Source of the DNA: Caloramator sp. E03
GTDB taxonomy: Bacteria; Bacillota; Clostridia; Clostridiales; Caloramatoraceae
Assembly: GCF_006016075.1 (NCBI RefSeq)
Contig: NZ_CP040093.1
Span: 1,116,001 to 1,180,000 of the forward strand
Length of the DNA stretch: 64,000 nucleotides
Direction: 5' to 3'
Part shown: one piece after another, positions 1 to 8,560 of the stretch
Numbering within the stretch: the stretch's first letter is position 1
How the letters are laid out: each line of letters starts with the position of its first letter
Translations under genes and position numbers: made by a program
The notes under the pieces: generated by a model
Database searches by the model: none
Told to the model about the DNA's origin: nothing
Seen by the model: only the letters and a program-made list of their open reading frames with translations

Positions 1-894
1 CATAAGATTTAATGTATTATTTAAAACACCAAGAATTAATATTCCAAAAAAAGTACCTATAACCTTACCCTTACCTCCAGACATCCTTGTCCCACCAATT
101 ATAACACCAGCTATTGCATCAAGCTCATAGGATATTCCTGAACTTGCAGAAGAAATTGAATTTAGTCTTGAAGATTCAATTACTGCTGAAAGTGCTGTTA
201 ATGTAGAACAAATCATATAAACTATGATTTTTATTTTATCTATATTTATAGCAGAAAGAAGTGCCGCCTTTTCATTGCTTCCAATTGCATAAACATACCG
301 TCCAAATTTAGTTTTTTGTGAAAGGATAATCATAAGTATTGTAAGAAAAAGAAATATAAAAATAGGATAAGCTATACCTACAATCTCACCGTTTGCAATT
401 TGTATATACTTTGGAACTTTTCCAGATATACTTCCACCTTTTGATATATATAATATTAAAGATCTTGCCGATGCCATAATACCCAGCGTTACAATAAAAG
501 GAGTAATTTTACCTTTAGTTATTAAAAGCCCATTTATTAGTCCTATAGTAGCTCCTGATAACAATGCACAAAGTACCGATATTAATACACTTCCAGTCTT
601 ATTTAAAGTAATTAATGAAATACCTCCAACAAGAGCCAATACCGATCCTACTGAAAGATCAATCCCTCCTGTTAGAATTACAAGAGACATTCCAAGTGAA
701 ATTATTCCTATAATAGATGCCTGTCTGATAATATTAATTATGTTTGCTTTAGTTAAAAAATCTTTATTAATTACTGCAACAATTGTTACAATGATAAAAA
801 AAGCAACAACAACACTATAATTTGTCCAAAACCATAAAAATTTAGAGATTAAATATTTACTTTTTTTATTTTTAACTACTTCACTTTCAATCAT
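1..894 (-). CDS. Ribose-type ABC transporter permease (partial)
   Basis: Inner-membrane permease subunit of a sugar ABC importer (RbsC/BPD_transp_2 family). The reading frame starts at the ATG at 894 and runs off the left edge, so the C-terminus is missing. The translation shows a short charged N-terminus, then successive hydrophobic helices and the family signatures LTGGIDLSVGSVLAL and GGTRMSGGKGKVIGT. The start overlaps the stop of the upstream ATPase gene by 4 bp (ATGA), which indicates translational coupling and a shared operon. The substrate cannot be read from the permease. By family it is a pentose, hexose or related sugar. Sure of family, unsure of substrate. Confidence 0.93.
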   Translation of the reverse strand, partial: MIESEVVKNKKSKYLISKFLWFWTNYSVVVAFFIIVTIVAVINKDFLTKANIINIIRQASIIGIISLGMSLVILTGGIDLSVGSVLALVGGISLITLNKTGSVLISVLCALLSGATIGLINGLLITKGKITPFIVTLGIMASARSLILYISKGGSISGKVPKYIQIANGEIVGIAYPIFIFLFLTILMIILSQKTKFGRYVYAIGSNEKAALLSAINIDKIKIIVYMICSTLTALSAVIESSRLNSISSASSGISYELDAIAGVIIGGTRMSGGKGKVIGTFFGILILGVLNNTLNLM

Positions 895-2378
895 GAAACT
901 TCACTCCTTTTAACTCCAGCTGCATAAAGCATTATATTCTCTTCATTAGCTTCTTCTCTATTAAGTATCCCAGTTATCTCCCCATGATACATAACATATA
1001 TCCTATCACAAAGCTTAAGGATTTCAGGCACTTCAGAAGATAAAACTATTATTCCTTTCCCTTTTTCTGCAAGCTTCATAATAAGCTCATACATATCACT
1101 TTTGGCCCCAATATCCACACCTTGCGTTGGATTGTCAAGTATTATTATATCCGCATCTGCCTCAATCCATTTTGATAATACAACCTTTTGCTGGTTGCCT
1201 CCACTTAGATTAGTAATTGGCATATTAATATCCATTACTTTGATTTTTGTTTCTTCAATTCTTTCTTTACAGCTCTCAATTTCTTTTTTTGAATCAATAA
1301 TAAATCCTTTTACAAACTTTTCAAGAGAACTTATTGTGATATTTTCTACTACATTCATATCTTTGATAATAGCATTTTCTTTTCGATTTTTAGGGAGCAA
1401 TGCTATTCCTGATTTAAGTGCTTTATTGGGATGATTTATTTTACAAACATTATTTTTTATTAAAATTTCTCCCGTATTTAATTTTAAATATCCAAATATA
1501 CTCTGAAAAAGTTCAGATCTTCCATCTCCCGATAGCCCTGTAAATCCTAATATTTCCCCTTTATGCAATTTAAAATTTATATTTTTGAAATATTTACTAT
1601 TAAGACTTTTTACCTCAAGAACTACATCCCCTATTTCTCTTTTTCTATAGTATTCCAAAGTAGCTATGCTTTTGCCAACCATTAATCTAGTTAATTGTTG
1701 CTCATCTGTATCCTGTATATTTCCTGTACCAGTAACCACTCCATCTCTTAATACTGTATAACTATCACAAATTCTCATAACTTCCTTTAACTTGTGAGAA
1801 ATAAATATAATACTTACACCAGATTGCTTTAATCCTTTCATAAGTTTAAAGAGATTTTCTATTTCGTGGTCAGAAAGTGAAGTAGTTGGTTCGTCCATTA
1901 TTATTATTTTTGAATCCTGAAGCAATGCCCTTGCTATTTCAACTATTTGCTTAAAAGACACATCAAGCTCTCCAACATTTGTTTTAGGATCGATATTAAT
2001 GTCCATACTATTTAATATCTCTTGACTTTTTTTGCACATTTTTTCAACATCAATAAATCCAAACTTATTGACTATTTCTGATCCAAGAAACATATTTTCA
2101 TAAACGGTCAAATCATTTACAAGGTTTAATTCTTGATGAATGAAACTAATTCCATTTTTTTTTGCATCTAATGTATTTAAAAGATTAACTTCTCTTCCCA
2201 TAAGTTTTATAATACCACTATCCTTTTGGGTTACTCCTCCAAGTATATTCATTAGTGTGGACTTTCCTGCTCCGTTTTCTCCTATTAAAGCATGAATTTC
2301 TCCATATTTTACATTGAAATTTACTTCCTTTAGAACTTCAACCTTATTATAGGCCTTGCATATATTTGTCATCTGCAA
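891..2378 (-). CDS. Ribose-type ABC transporter ATPase, two ABC domains
   Basis: Cytoplasmic ATPase of the sugar importer, built as two fused ABC domains as in RbsA/MglA. The first domain has Walker A GENGAGKST and Walker B IIIMDEPT. The second has the degenerate P-loop GLSGDGRSE usual in this family, signature LSGGNQQKV and Walker B IIILDNPT. The frame is open from a GTG at 2411, but that codon has no ribosome binding site. GGAGG lies 8 nt before a TTG at 2378, which gives 495 aa, the usual RbsA length, so I chose it. It lies between the binding-protein and permease genes of the same operon. Confidence 0.93.
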   Translation of the reverse strand: MQMTNICKAYNKVEVLKEVNFNVKYGEIHALIGENGAGKSTLMNILGGVTQKDSGIIKLMGREVNLLNTLDAKKNGISFIHQELNLVNDLTVYENMFLGSEIVNKFGFIDVEKMCKKSQEILNSMDINIDPKTNVGELDVSFKQIVEIARALLQDSKIIIMDEPTTSLSDHEIENLFKLMKGLKQSGVSIIFISHKLKEVMRICDSYTVLRDGVVTGTGNIQDTDEQQLTRLMVGKSIATLEYYRKREIGDVVLEVKSLNSKYFKNINFKLHKGEILGFTGLSGDGRSELFQSIFGYLKLNTGEILIKNNVCKINHPNKALKSGIALLPKNRKENAIIKDMNVVENITISSLEKFVKGFIIDSKKEIESCKERIEETKIKVMDINMPITNLSGGNQQKVVLSKWIEADADIIILDNPTQGVDIGAKSDMYELIMKLAEKGKGIIVLSSEVPEILKLCDRIYVMYHGEITGILNREEANEENIMLYAAGVKRSEVS

Positions 2379-2423
2379 AATATAATCCTCCACAGTTTCA
2401 CCTCTATTCACTTTGCTATTTTA

Positions 2424-2456
2424 AAGCAGTGGAGATACAAATATCTTCCACTGCTT
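2424..2456 (-). other. Intercistronic hairpin between binding protein and ATPase genes
   Basis: Inverted repeat AAGCAGTGGA / TCCACTGCTT with a 13-nt loop, extended by a bulged 3-bp helix. It has no U-run. Such hairpins behind ABC binding-protein genes commonly stabilise the upstream mRNA, so that binding protein is made in excess. That role is inferred here. Confidence 0.5.
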
Positions 2457-2462
2457 AATATG

Positions 2463-3455
2463 TTAATAATTAGCATTTGGATCATAGTATTTATCCACAT
2501 TATCCTTTGTAACTTGAGTAGCCTCTAAAACTGTTACTTTATTCTTAGGAATATTTCCTTTAACTATATCAACAGCCATTTTAACTCCATCTTTAACCAT
2601 TAATGGAGAATAGATAAATGTAGCTTGGAATAATGGATCACCATCTTTAATTAATTTATATGCATCTTTGTGTCCGCCACAGCCAGTAACAACCTTTATA
2701 TCTGTTCTTTTAGCCTCCTTTATTGCTTGAAGAACACCAAAGGCCATTTCATCATCCTCAGTATAAACAGCATCTATTTGTTTTTGAGATTGAAGTATAT
2801 TTTGCATAACAGTTAAAGACTTTTCTTTTTGGAAGTCTCCAGCTTGGGTAGCTACTATTTTTATATCTGGATAATTCTTTATAACTTCCTTAAATCCTTC
2901 AGTTCTTAATGTAGTAACTGAACAAGGTACTCCTTCAATTATAACAACATTACCTTTACCATTAAGTTTTTGCGCAATATACTTTGCTGCATTAATTCCA
3001 ACGCCTTTGTTATCACCTTTAACAAGGGCTGTAAAGTTATCACTTTCAATTTCTCTGTCAACAATTACAAGAGGTATTTTAGCATCCATAACCTTTTGTG
3101 CTACTGGAGTTAATGCAGCTGATTCAATAGGAAGCATTACAATAGCATCAACTTTCTTTGTAATTAAATCTTCTACATCACTTGTTTGCTTGTTTGGATT
3201 ATCTGCCGTTGTTGTTATATACTTTACTCCCTGTGCTTTTGCCTCATCTTGAGCATTGGTAATTATAGCTCCAAGCCATCCGTGATCTGCAGCTGGGAAA
3301 GACAATCCTATAGTTATCTCCTTTTTAGTATTTTCAGATAAACTATTGCTTGTATTTGTTTGTTGGGATTGTTTACTTTGTCCACAGCCAGTAAAAGAAA
3401 TGATGAATATCATCGCGGCAATCATTGTAACAAAAGTCTTAATGCTCTTTTTCAT
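2463..3455 (-). CDS. Sugar ABC transporter substrate-binding lipoprotein
   Basis: Extracytoplasmic binding protein of the RbsB/Peripla_BP_4 family, 330 aa. The N-terminus is a lipoprotein signal peptide: basic MKKSIK, a hydrophobic stretch, and lipobox FTGC with the lipidated Cys near residue 24, followed by a Gln/Ser/Asn-rich linker. The mature part carries family landmarks such as GLSFPAADHGWLGAI, VDAIVMLPIE and IPLVIVDREIES. A GGGGG ribosome binding site lies 11 nt upstream. It lies between the regulator and ATPase genes. The sugar is not identifiable from sequence alone. Confidence 0.93.
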   Translation of the reverse strand: MKKSIKTFVTMIAAMIFIISFTGCGQSKQSQQTNTSNSLSENTKKEITIGLSFPAADHGWLGAIITNAQDEAKAQGVKYITTTADNPNKQTSDVEDLITKKVDAIVMLPIESAALTPVAQKVMDAKIPLVIVDREIESDNFTALVKGDNKGVGINAAKYIAQKLNGKGNVVIIEGVPCSVTTLRTEGFKEVIKNYPDIKIVATQAGDFQKEKSLTVMQNILQSQKQIDAVYTEDDEMAFGVLQAIKEAKRTDIKVVTGCGGHKDAYKLIKDGDPLFQATFIYSPLMVKDGVKMAVDIVKGNIPKNKVTVLEATQVTKDNVDKYYDPNANY

Positions 3456-3481
3456 AAATTTTTATCCCCCTTTTTTATATT

Positions 3482-3505
3482 ATTCAGCAAATTTTCTTGC
3501 TGAAT
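3482..3505 (-). other. Hairpin between regulator and binding-protein genes
   Basis: Perfect 9-bp inverted repeat ATTCAGCAA / TTGCTGAAT with a 6-nt loop in the 58-nt gap. It is not followed by a U-tract, so it is more likely a processing or partial attenuation site than a terminator. Confidence 0.4.
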
Positions 3506-3513
3506 TATAAACA

Positions 3514-4506
3514 TCATTTCATAGTCGACTCCCTTATTATCAATTCAAATCCAAGGATTGAGTTTTCAATTGTTTCATCTTTATTGTTTATTTTTTTAAT
3601 AAGCATCTTGCAAGCTGTACAACCTATCTGATACATAGGTTGTGCTATTGTTGTTAAAGCAGGATCTATCATATTTGCCATAGGTATGTTATCAAATCCA
3701 ACAACTGCAATATCATCAGGTACCCTATAATTAGCTTCTTTTATAGCTTTTATTGCTCCTATTGCCAATATATCTGCAACAGCAAAAACTGCAGTTAGAC
3801 TTTCATTAGATTTTAAAAGTTGTTTCATCGCTTTTTTTCCACTTTCAAAATCCAAATCACAATTAATCATCAATTTTTCATCTACTTCTATATTGTTTTC
3901 TTGTAATGCCTCAATATATCCTTCCTTTCTAAGCCTTGCATATAGAAATTTTTCATCAGAGTTTATTAGTGCTATATTTTTATGTCCAATCGATATTAAA
4001 TGTTTAACTGCTTTATATGCTGCCAATTTATTATCTATAGCTACATAAGGAATATTTAGATCCTCATCATATTCACAGCATTGAATAAAAGGATATCTTA
4101 TTCCAATTTCCTTTAAATTATTTTTATCAATAGTTGGATCAAGAGAAATTACACCATCGGCAAGTTTTTGTTTTAATAAATTAAAATACAACATTTCTCT
4201 CTCGCTCTTTGATGATGTCTCACATAAAAGTACACCATAATTATTTTCAACAGCTATATCTTCAATACCTTGAATTATACTTGCATAAAATGGATTAGAT
4301 ATACTCGGAAGTAGTGCTAATATCATTCTACTTTCAGATCTTCTTAAATTCCTTCCAAGCATATTAGGTTCATATTTAAGCTTTTTTATTGCATTTTCAA
4401 CTTTAATCCTCGCATTAATAGAAACAGGACTCTTATTATTTAATACCCTTGAAACAGTTGCAACAGACACACCTGCTTCTTTTGCTACTTCTTCTATTGT
4501 TGCCAT
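3514..4506 (-). CDS. LacI-family transcriptional regulator
   Basis: DNA-binding repressor, 330 aa. Residues 1-60 hold the LacI helix-turn-helix (TIEEVAKEAGVSVATVSRVL) and hinge helix. Residues ~60-330 form a periplasmic-binding-protein-like effector domain that binds the sugar. It is the first gene of the sugar-importer operon. A 16-bp palindrome lies just upstream, overlapping the predicted transcription start, so autoregulation of the whole operon by sugar-relieved repression is likely. ATG start at 4506 with AAAGG upstream. Confidence 0.92.
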   Translation of the reverse strand: MATIEEVAKEAGVSVATVSRVLNNKSPVSINARIKVENAIKKLKYEPNMLGRNLRRSESRMILALLPSISNPFYASIIQGIEDIAVENNYGVLLCETSSKSEREMLYFNLLKQKLADGVISLDPTIDKNNLKEIGIRYPFIQCCEYDEDLNIPYVAIDNKLAAYKAVKHLISIGHKNIALINSDEKFLYARLRKEGYIEALQENNIEVDEKLMINCDLDFESGKKAMKQLLKSNESLTAVFAVADILAIGAIKAIKEANYRVPDDIAVVGFDNIPMANMIDPALTTIAQPMYQIGCTACKMLIKKINNKDETIENSILGFELIIRESTMK

Positions 4507-4530
4507 AAATATCAGCCTTTCTATTATATT

Positions 4531-4546
4531 ATGTAATGGATTACAT
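4531..4546. promoter_or_regulatory. LacI-type operator O1
   Basis: ATGTAATGGATTACAT is a near-perfect palindrome with arms ATGTAAT and ATTACAT around GG. It is placed at about +3 to +18 relative to the promoter at 4556-4584, where bound repressor would block initiation. Matching half-sites at 4740-4753 support it as a real binding site. Confidence 0.75.
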
Positions 4547-4555
4547 CATATTTTT

Positions 4556-4584
4556 ATAATATCATGGTAAAATATGTTAGTCAA
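4556..4584 (-). promoter_or_regulatory. Promoter of the LacI/sugar importer operon
   Basis: Reading the minus strand: -35 TTGACT (4584-4579), a 17-bp spacer, and -10 TATTAT (4561-4556). The predicted start near 4549 is immediately before the operator palindrome. Confidence 0.7.
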
Positions 4585-4739
4585 TATATTTTTATTAATA
4601 TTCTGAAATTTTGTTGTATTTATTAAATTTAATAGATTTTTCAATGTGTTCAAAATTTAAAACACATTTCATTTTATTATTTATATCATTATTCATAATA
4701 ATATATATGATAATAAGATATTAATCATTATAAAATTTA

Positions 4740-4753
4740 TGTAATCCTTTACA
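4740..4753. promoter_or_regulatory. Second LacI-type operator O2
   Basis: TGTAATCCTTTACA shares the TGTAA/TTACA arms with the operator at 4531, about 200 bp away. Two spaced operators are typical of LacI-family repression through DNA looping. Confidence 0.5.
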
Positions 4754-4813
4754 GAATAACCTAACCTTTATAACTGCCCTCCTATATGAAATATATTGTA
4801 GATTTTTACATAA

Positions 4814-4829
4814 AATAAGTAACCGTCCC
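4814..4829 (+). repeat. REP-like unit (AATAAGTAACCGTCCC)
   Basis: Solitary copy of the window-wide 16-bp unit, followed by T-C-C. It lies between the sugar operon and the terminator of the peptidase gene. Confidence 0.85.
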
Positions 4830-4846
4830 TCCAAGTTTCCAAAAAT

Positions 4847-4886
4847 AATAAGCTTTCGCATATAAAAAACGGTGCGAAAGCTTATT
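4847..4886 (-). terminator. Rho-independent terminator of the peptidase operon
   Basis: Perfect 14-bp stem AATAAGCTTTCGCA / TGCGAAAGCTTATT with a 12-nt loop. On the minus strand it is followed by ATTTTT. It is 30 bp downstream of the peptidase stop codon. Confidence 0.85.
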
Positions 4887-4916
4887 AAGTATATGACAAA
4901 ACCTAAATATTAAAAG

Positions 4917-6308
4917 CTAATTTGAGTCGTATACAATTTTAAAATTGGAGCAGTGAACCATTGTACCAAGGGAATTATCTGAAGCACTTGATTCTATATA
5001 GATATCGTATTGTCCTTTTTTGGGTAAAGTTATGGTTGCTTCATTCTTACTGTTTATTGGAATACAATTATAGTAATCATCTGAGTATACTGATACTTTT
5101 ATGTTTTTACCTTTAATTGGGAGAATATCAAGTTTTATATTAACTTTAGAGCTTTTTGTATAAAAATTACAGTCCATGTTAAAGGGTAATGTTATTTCTG
5201 ATGAATTATCTGGTGATGTTATTTTTGCACTTTTAATCAAAGGGAAATTATTTATATATTTATTTGCAATTTTTCTTTGAATAAAATACTCTACTTCTTT
5301 TTTATGGTCTCCCTGCCATAAAGTATCTTTGGGTGATAAATCATAGAGGCTTGCAAAATCTTCAGCAAAATTTTCGTTTAATGAATTTCCCCACTTTTCA
5401 AGAGAATAATCATCATAATTAGTATAATATGAAGTTTTATTATATATCTTTGCATATTCAAGCATAGCCTGCTTGTTTTCCTCATTTATGAGAAAACCAT
5501 CTTTATTTTTTTTAAATTCATAAAGAATTTTATTTTCTACTAAATGGCCAAATTCATGAATTGTAGTGTGAATCATTTCCTCAGTAGGCTGATTATATAC
5601 AACAATAAAGTTGTTTTCTCCCATAGAATTTCTATTAAAAAAACCCAATTCAGTTTTTGTATGGGCATTAACAAAAAATATTTTAAGTCCATAATAGAAG
5701 TGGTCTGGAAGATGAAGATTGCTTAATGTATCTATTATCTTTTGCTGATTATAAGATTCAAAATTTTTATCTATATCTATTAACTTATCCTGACTTGTTG
5801 ATTTATTATTTATTATATAATATAAATTCTCAGAATAATAGCTGTTTAAATCCTTAACTTTACCACAGGTAATGTCATAAAGGAGCATTTCTCTTGCTTT
5901 AGCAGCTGAAATTAAAGCACAGTAGGCTTCAGTAAGTTCGGGGGAATAAAGAGTATACCCCTTTGAATCATAATAGGCTAATTTATCAATTTCATATAAT
6001 TTTTTATTTAAACTTATGTATTCTTTATATATAGTATCCTTCATTGAAGAGTGGCTGCCAAGAAGTTCTTTAAAATGATTTCTGTCATTTTCATACCAAT
6101 CCCTTATAATTTCATACTTTTTAGTCTGTGCTGTTTCAATATTGTTCCATTTTGGCTTAAGCACGGAGACATCTTTATTAAATTTATAAAATTCATAGCC
6201 CGATTTAAAAATTGCTCCAAAAGTTATAACTGATAATAAAAATAAAAGTATATTCAAAACTAATAAAATTGATAGAGAGATTTTTTTTGCGTAATACTTA
6301 ATTTGCAT
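4917..6308 (-). CDS. Membrane-anchored zinc metallopeptidase (HEXXH)
   Basis: Putative extracellular protease. An N-terminal hydrophobic helix (residues ~10-35) anchors it. A long helical ectodomain leads to the zinc motif HEFGH at residues 251-255. A Glu-rich segment ENFAEDFA ~60 residues later probably gives the third zinc ligand, as in glu-zincins related to the anthrax lethal-factor catalytic domain. The last ~100 residues look like a beta-sandwich domain. The frame is open to 6386, but that start has no ribosome binding site and would overlap the previous gene by 89 bp. The ATG at 6308 has GAGGT upstream and overlaps by only 11 bp. Substrate unknown. Confidence 0.72.
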   Translation of the reverse strand: MQIKYYAKKISLSILLVLNILLFLLSVITFGAIFKSGYEFYKFNKDVSVLKPKWNNIETAQTKKYEIIRDWYENDRNHFKELLGSHSSMKDTIYKEYISLNKKLYEIDKLAYYDSKGYTLYSPELTEAYCALISAAKAREMLLYDITCGKVKDLNSYYSENLYYIINNKSTSQDKLIDIDKNFESYNQQKIIDTLSNLHLPDHFYYGLKIFFVNAHTKTELGFFNRNSMGENNFIVVYNQPTEEMIHTTIHEFGHLVENKILYEFKKNKDGFLINEENKQAMLEYAKIYNKTSYYTNYDDYSLEKWGNSLNENFAEDFASLYDLSPKDTLWQGDHKKEVEYFIQRKIANKYINNFPLIKSAKITSPDNSSEITLPFNMDCNFYTKSSKVNIKLDILPIKGKNIKVSVYSDDYYNCIPINSKNEATITLPKKGQYDIYIESSASDNSLGTMVHCSNFKIVYDSN

Positions 6309-6531
6309 TTTTAACCTCATTTCCATTAAATAGTTTTTCAATATCTTTTTCTGATATATGCGATATGTTTGAATTGCTGTTTTCAATTTTCTTTGATAAA
6401 GTTTCGTACTCTTGCTTTAATGATTCAACTTTAATAATTAATGAATCTAATAAAAAAAGATTTAAAAAAAGTATAATGCCTAACAATGAAAAAGTTAGCA
6501 TTCTTTTTTTCATTTTTGCTAAAGAATCCAT
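6298..6531 (-). CDS. Small membrane protein with coiled coil
   Basis: 77-aa protein of unknown function. A basic N-terminus is followed by one transmembrane helix (residues ~11-32, LGIILFLNLFLLDSL) and then a heptad-rich coiled coil (VESLKQEYETLSKKIENS). A GGAGG site lies upstream of the ATG. It precedes and overlaps the metallopeptidase gene, so the two are probably translationally coupled and may act together at the cell surface, for example as an anchor or assembly partner. The pairing is seen; the function is inferred. Confidence 0.65.
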   Translation of the reverse strand: MDSLAKMKKRMLTFSLLGIILFLNLFLLDSLIIKVESLKQEYETLSKKIENSNSNISHISEKDIEKLFNGNEVKNAN

Positions 6532-6713
6532 AAAATTTTCCTCCGAATTAAATTAATACAAATGAAAGGTTGCTTTTATTGAAAAAATAAACTTATAATT
6601 AATAGCTTTTGCAGCTTTAACTATCTGAAAAGTTCTACTTTTTTATTATACATAGGGTAATATATAATTTCAATGTTTTTCATGCAAGCTGAATTTTTCA
6701 GAATACAAGCTAG

Positions 6714-7092
6714 GGGACGGTTACTTATTTTATATAAAAAATTAATTTTACTGTAATAGATAGGGTTAATAATTTTCAAAATTATAGATAATAAATAACT
6801 GCTCAATATAAAATGTACAAGCTTTGGGACAGCTACCAATCCCACAAGTATCACTATTAAGGATGAAAACAAAATATATTGTCGGTCGATCAAATCAGTT
6901 TCTAAAATATCCAAATATAACATTATATTGTAAATACAACAAATGTTTTCATAATAGTTACTTATTACTCATATTTAATCTTATTACCCTTTAAAAAAGA
7001 TTAAGTTTATATATTTTATGATAGTTTGTGCAGTAGCAGCTGTCCCCTAAAATGTTACGTACATTAAAGTACATATAATAAGTAACCGTCCC
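6714..7092 (-). repeat. Element L copy 1, bounded by inverted REP-like units
   Basis: The unit GGGACGGTTACTTATT at 6714-6729 and its inverse AATAAGTAACCGTCCC at 7077-7092 bound a ~380-bp non-coding element. On the minus strand the core around 6838-6923 nearly matches the cores at 11104-11206 and 26400-26496 (shared words such as ATATTTTAGAAACT and TTTTGTTTTCATCCTTAAT). The gap 6532-7117 holds nothing else. A 100-codon open frame here (6621-6923) is a by-product of the repeat. Confidence 0.75.
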
Positions 7093-7117
7093 TCTGCATT
7101 CCTCTGCATTGTAAAAT

Positions 7118-7576
7118 TTAATTAGTGCATCCATAATCAATCAAAACCATTCTATTATTTAAAATTCCCCAGGAACTAGTTGACACTATGTCTTCAAATA
7201 AAAGGTCAAACTTTTTTGCAAGAGTAACAAGGTCTTTATAGGAATTTCTATCATACCTTACTTTAGAAATATCAATATAAGGCTGTTTTATAAAATATGA
7301 AAGAGGAATTGCCCTTGGCATTACAATCATTCCTCTTTTATACCAAATAATAGGGCAAAGATAGCTTTTTAAGTTTTTATTTGTATGGGAATAAACATAA
7401 TATTCTACGCTACACTGATAATCCCCGTCTAAATCTTTTGCAATTTTAAATACATAATCATTGTTTATAGCAAAAACCACCCTGCTTATTCCTTCCCCCA
7501 AATAGAAAAAATTATTTTGTATTTCATACAGTTCCATATCATAAATTCTATTAAAAAGCTTGCTCATTGAGGTCAT
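7118..7576 (-). CDS. Small kinase-fold protein
   Basis: 152-aa protein resembling a minimal protein-kinase/phosphotransferase fold. It has a glycine-containing loop (LGEGISRVVF), a beta-3-like lysine in YVFKIAKD and a C-terminal metal-binding-like motif VLIDYGCTN. I see no HxD catalytic loop, so it may be an inactive or very divergent kinase. The frame opens at a GTG (7585), but AGGGGTGG is correctly spaced for the ATG at 7576. It stands alone between an element L copy and a structured RNA element. Function unknown. Confidence 0.55.
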   Translation of the reverse strand: MTSMSKLFNRIYDMELYEIQNNFFYLGEGISRVVFAINNDYVFKIAKDLDGDYQCSVEYYVYSHTNKNLKSYLCPIIWYKRGMIVMPRAIPLSYFIKQPYIDISKVRYDRNSYKDLVTLAKKFDLLFEDIVSTSSWGILNNRMVLIDYGCTN

Positions 7577-7651
7577 ATATACCACCCCTTACTTTTTTGT
7601 ATGCAGAATTTATTTAGGATGTGAAATATATTTAAATTTTTTTAATATAAA

Positions 7652-7732
7652 ATTAAGCCCATAAATCTTTAAATCCAATAGTAGGCATCTTGAACGCCGA
7701 GCTTATTGGTTCTACAGATTTATGGACTTAAT
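7652..7732 (-). other. 81-nt three-helix RNA hairpin
   Basis: Outer 17-bp helix with one mismatch (ATTAAGCCCATAAATCT / AGATTTATGGACTTAAT), inner helix CCAATA/TATTGG, and an apical 5-bp helix around GGCGTTCAAGATGCC (minus strand). It is followed on the minus strand by TTTTATATTAAAAAAATTT. It lies after the CmpB-like gene and 76 nt before the kinase-fold gene. It could be an elaborate terminator or a leader RNA. Confidence 0.5.
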
Positions 7733-7739
7733 CACTTAG

Positions 7740-8507
7740 TTAAATATTAAAATATTTTTCGAATCTCTTTTTAATATCATCTATTGCTAAATCAAATTTT
7801 TTAGACTTCATGTGGGGATATGCCTTCATAAGATATATATGCCTTTTATTTATTCTCCCAATTAACCTTTCTTTTAAACCATTAAGATTATCTATCCTTT
7901 CTTCAATCTTCTCTTTAACATCAAAAGCTAAATTCTCCTTAAGATTATCTACATTTGACTTTATTTCAAGTAATATATCCTGGAGTTCTTTGAAAAAAGA
8001 CCTAAATGCAATAAGGCTGTTTAATGTAAGGACTATATCAACTATAAATCCTCCAAATATAAAGCTATATAATGACTCACCAAAGTTTTCTATAAAATAA
8101 TATACTATTTTAGAAATCAAGGGATTTAGAAATTTTATAAAAAATACTGCTAATGCTCCCCAAATAAATGAAAATTTTAAGCATACATATCCCTTTATAT
8201 TAAACTTTTCGTTGCTATAGTCCCACCACTTTGCATTAAACATTACTTCCATAAGGTAACCTGTTACTATTTCAATAGCAGAAGCTAAAACTGCACCACC
8301 TAAGAATATAAATATAATATTATTAAATCGACTTAAAAAAACTATAAAAAACACCGCTGAAACCCCATATATAGGGCATACAGGTCCAAATAGAAATCCT
8401 CTGTTTATAAATTTTTTATCTTTATACAGGTGAAATATAACCTCAATAATCCATCCAAAAAAGGAATATACAATAAAGCTATAAAAAATATAATAATAAG
8501 CTTTCAA
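7740..8507 (-). CDS. CmpB-type integral membrane protein (PF06541-like)
   Basis: 255-aa membrane protein of the 'putative ABC-transporter type IV' (ABC_trans_CmpB) family, whose function is not established. It has about five transmembrane helices within residues 1-170, including the family hallmarks YSFFGWIIEVIFHLY, FINRGFLFGPVCPIYG and AIEIVTGYLMEVMFNAKWWDYS. A cytosolic helical tail follows. The start is either the TTG at 8522 or, preferred, the TTG at 8507, which has GGGGGTGG five nt upstream. It is divergent from nothing and probably monocistronic, ending before the hairpin at 7652-7732. Confidence 0.75.
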   Translation of the reverse strand: MKAYYYIFYSFIVYSFFGWIIEVIFHLYKDKKFINRGFLFGPVCPIYGVSAVFFIVFLSRFNNIIFIFLGGAVLASAIEIVTGYLMEVMFNAKWWDYSNEKFNIKGYVCLKFSFIWGALAVFFIKFLNPLISKIVYYFIENFGESLYSFIFGGFIVDIVLTLNSLIAFRSFFKELQDILLEIKSNVDNLKENLAFDVKEKIEERIDNLNGLKERLIGRINKRHIYLMKAYPHMKSKKFDLAIDDIKKRFEKYFNI

Positions 8508-8560
8508 CCTAGCCACCCCCAAAATTTTCTTATAAAAAGAGCCTTGATATAATCAAAGCT

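Noticed and set aside
6621-6923. 100-codon reading frame on the minus strand starting MLYLDILETDL
   Set aside because: Its first half is the core of element L, repeated at 11104 and 26400, where the frame is broken. It also reads through a REP-like unit and has no ribosome binding site.
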